From Clostridium_B lapidicellarium (GTDB lineage: Bacteria; Bacillota; Clostridia; Clostridiales; Clostridiaceae), in contig NZ_JBGFFE010000002.1 of NCBI RefSeq assembly GCF_041224415.1, positions 124,001 to 188,000 of the forward strand: a stretch of 64,000 bases of DNA. Direction: 5' to 3'. Each line of letters opens with the position of its first letter. Position 1 is the first letter of the stretch. A program made the position numbers and the translations under genes. Below, piece by piece: positions 62,316 to 64,000 of the stretch. Below the pieces are notes generated by a model. It had not been told where the DNA came from. It searched no databases and saw nothing but the letters and a program-made list of their open reading frames with translations.

Positions 62316-64000
62316 TTATAGGTTCCGGATACCGTTTGATTTCATGCTGAGAGAAATTCTCTTCCTCTTTTCATCTACATCAAGTACGGTTACCTGTACA
62401 ACATCCCCGACTCTGACTACATCAAGAGGATGCTTTACAAATTTGTCCGAAAGCTGACTTATATGCACCAGACCATCCTGATGTACACCAATATCTACAA
62501 AAGCACCAAAATCGGCCACATTCCTGACTGTACCCGTAAGTACCATCCCGGGTTTAATCTGGCTTAAATCCATAATTCCCTTTTTGAGTACAGGTTTTGG
62601 AAGTTCTTCCCTGGGATCCCTTCCCGGCTTTTTTATCTCCTTTACAATATCATTCAATGTGGGTATCCCTACGCCGAGTTTTTTAGAAAGAGCCTCAATG
62701 CCAATCCTTTCCACCCTGTCATCTATATGGGAGACATCTCTGTTTTTAAGATCATCTACAGTGTATCCCAGGAGATTTAAAAGCCCTTTTGCCGCATCAT
62801 AGGATTCAGGATGAACCGAAGTGTTGTCAAGAGGCTCAGAACTTTCCATCACTTTGAGAAAGCCAGCACACTGCTCAAAGGCCTTATTTCCAAGTCCCTT
62901 CACTTTTAGAAGTTCTCTCCTGTTTTTAAATTTCCCATTATCCTCCCTGTAGGCCACAATATTAGCTGCTGTAGCCGAATTTATCCCGGATATATAGGAT
63001 AAAAGGGAAGGTGTCGCTGTATTCAAGTCAACTCCCACACTATTTACACAATCTTCCACTACACCTTTCAGTGACTCATCCAGTTTTTTAGCGGTAATAT
63101 CATGCTGGTACTGTCCCACTCCTATGGATTTAGGATCTATCTTTACAAGTTCTGCAAGAGGATCCTGCAGCCTCCTTCCTATGGATATGGCCCCTCTTAA
63201 CGACACATTTACATCCGGATATTCCTTTGCAGCAAGTTCGGAAGCCGAATAAACGGAAGCCCCTGCTTCAGACACTATCACATAATAAAGATCCCTATCC
63301 TTCTCTTCCTTCACTTCCCTTATAAGCCTTTCTATTACTTTTTCCGACTCTCTGCTGGCCGTTCCGTTACCAAGGGATATTACACCAACATCATATTTAT
63401 AAACCAGTTTCTTCAACTTTTCTATAGAACCGTCTACATCATTTTGAGGTGCAGTGGCATAGACTATGGCTGTATCCATTAGTTTCCCCGTATCATCCAA
63501 TACTGCAATCTTACATCCATTTCTGAAACCCGGATCATAGCCAAGTACATTTTTACCCTTTATAGGCGGCTGCATCAAAAGTGACTTTAAATTGGCCTTG
63601 AATATCCTTATCGCACCTTCTTCACCTTTATCCGTAAGTTCAGATCTTATTTCCCTCTCAATAGAAGGGTAAATAAGCCTTTTCAGGGAATCTTTTATAC
63701 TCTTTTCTATATAGACATCCGTTATGGCATTACCCTTCAGGCACTGTTTTTCCAAATAATTTATTACATTATCCAAGTCACAGGTTATTTTCACCGAAAG
63801 TACTTTTTCCCTTTCACCCCGGTTTATGGCAAGTATTCTATGTGCAGGAATGGATTTAACCGCTTCACTGTAATCATAATACATCTCATAGGGAGTAGGT
63901 TCTTCACTCTTTCCTCTGGTTTCAACTACACCGTTATTTTGGGCAAATTTTCTTATCCACTTTCTGTAAACAGCATTGTCTGAAATAATCTCACTTATTA
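62316..64000 (-). CDS. tex: Tex-like transcription accessory protein, 5' part outside the window
   Basis: The frame stays open to the window edge (reading ISEIISDNAVYRKW at the start), so the first about 170 residues are missing. Visible in order: the YqgF/RuvC-like domain (LGYDPGFRNGCKIAVLDDTG), the HhH block (SGINSATAANIVAYRE), and the C-terminal S1 RNA-binding domain (GMVLTGTVRNVADFGAFVDIG; VRVGDVVQVTVLDVDEKRKRISLSMK). Tex proteins bind nucleic acid and influence transcription and expression of toxin genes. Confidence 0.93.
   Translation of the reverse strand, partial: ISEIISDNAVYRKWIRKFAQNNGVVETRGKSEEPTPYEMYYDYSEAVKSIPAHRILAINRGEREKVLSVKITCDLDNVINYLEKQCLKGNAITDVYIEKSIKDSLKRLIYPSIEREIRSELTDKGEEGAIRIFKANLKSLLMQPPIKGKNVLGYDPGFRNGCKIAVLDDTGKLMDTAIVYATAPQNDVDGSIEKLKKLVYKYDVGVISLGNGTASRESEKVIERLIREVKEEKDRDLYYVIVSEAGASVYSASELAAKEYPDVNVSLRGAISIGRRLQDPLAELVKIDPKSIGVGQYQHDITAKKLDESLKGVVEDCVNSVGVDLNTATPSLLSYISGINSATAANIVAYREDNGKFKNRRELLKVKGLGNKAFEQCAGFLKVMESSEPLDNTSVHPESYDAAKGLLNLLGYTVDDLKNRDVSHIDDRVERIGIEALSKKLGVGIPTLNDIVKEIKKPGRDPREELPKPVLKKGIMDLSQIKPGMVLTGTVRNVADFGAFVDIGVHQDGLVHISQLSDKFVKHPLDVVRVGDVVQVTVLDVDEKRKRISLSMKSNGIRNL

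Overview
The window comes from a low-GC, spore-former-type Firmicute, almost certainly Clostridium sensu stricto. Genes are AT-rich with strong AGGAGG ribosome sites, there is a T-box before leuS, and there are FMN and cobalamin riboswitches, CWB2 cell-wall-binding repeats and clostridial DUF pairs. The metabolic genes (CoA transferase, nickel-pincer cofactor genes, heavy corrinoid acquisition) would suit a fermentative or acetogenic Clostridium, but the species is not determined here.

Layout. 0.2-6.2 kb: housekeeping and lipid genes (radical SAM YgiQ, lipid kinase, CBS protein, TVP38-type membrane protein, phosphatidylserine synthase). 6.3-12.3 kb: a polyphosphate block (HD protein, Ppx, divergent degenerate Ppx-HD protein, PPK1) around a candidate PhoP box. 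12.4-16.7 kb: first ECF transporter operon (two-domain ATPase, S component, membrane-anchored DUF4430 protein, alpha/alpha-toroid protein), with no T component. 16.9-25.1 kb: a CoA transferase, then an IclR regulator with a DapA-type aldolase, then a five-gene operon containing a LarA-superfamily protein, a ferredoxin, a 2-keto-4-pentenoate hydratase-like protein, a MoCF-domain protein and a NadC/ModD-like protein. 25.3-26.8 kb: two membrane-fusion proteins without a pump. 27.0-43.0 kb: a large surface-protein and ECF locus. 43.4-49.6 kb: a broken Rpn-type gene, an XRE regulator, larC-larB, a nucleoside kinase and a DUF421/DUF4363 pair. 49.7-64 kb: fba, a CYTH/DUF5685/DnaJ operon, tRNA-Gln, T-box-leuS, a small (p)ppGpp synthetase, DUF2225, a phosphoesterase, an FlhB-like/FliK-like pair, riboflavin transporter RibU with its FMN riboswitch, a glutaredoxin, and tex (cut by the window end).

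The most interesting system is the pair of ECF loci. Their extracellular proteins are the two halves of vertebrate intrinsic factor/transcobalamin, an alpha/alpha toroid and a DUF4430 (transcobalamin C-terminal-like) beta domain. These halves appear as separate membrane- or wall-anchored proteins, fused to CWB2 wall-anchor repeats, bacterial Ig-like domains or SbsA-type Ig domains. Three cobalamin riboswitches precede this locus. Two lie in tandem, each with its own terminator, before a secreted DUF4430 protein; one precedes the leucine-rich-repeat protein that heads the large operon. I read this as a Gram-positive, surface-anchored, transcobalamin-like corrinoid capture system feeding a dedicated ECF importer. 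The first ECF operon carries a near-copy of the promoter of the riboswitch-controlled operon, followed by a terminator hairpin but no aptamer, which suggests a duplicate that lost the B12 switch.

A second theme is nickel-pincer chemistry. LarB and LarC lie at 44.6-46.6 kb, with a candidate GntR/LldR-type operator inside their promoter. A divergent LarA paralogue at 20.5-21.9 kb keeps the expected cofactor Lys and His spacing but not all catalytic residues. All assignments are from reading the sequence; no database search was run.
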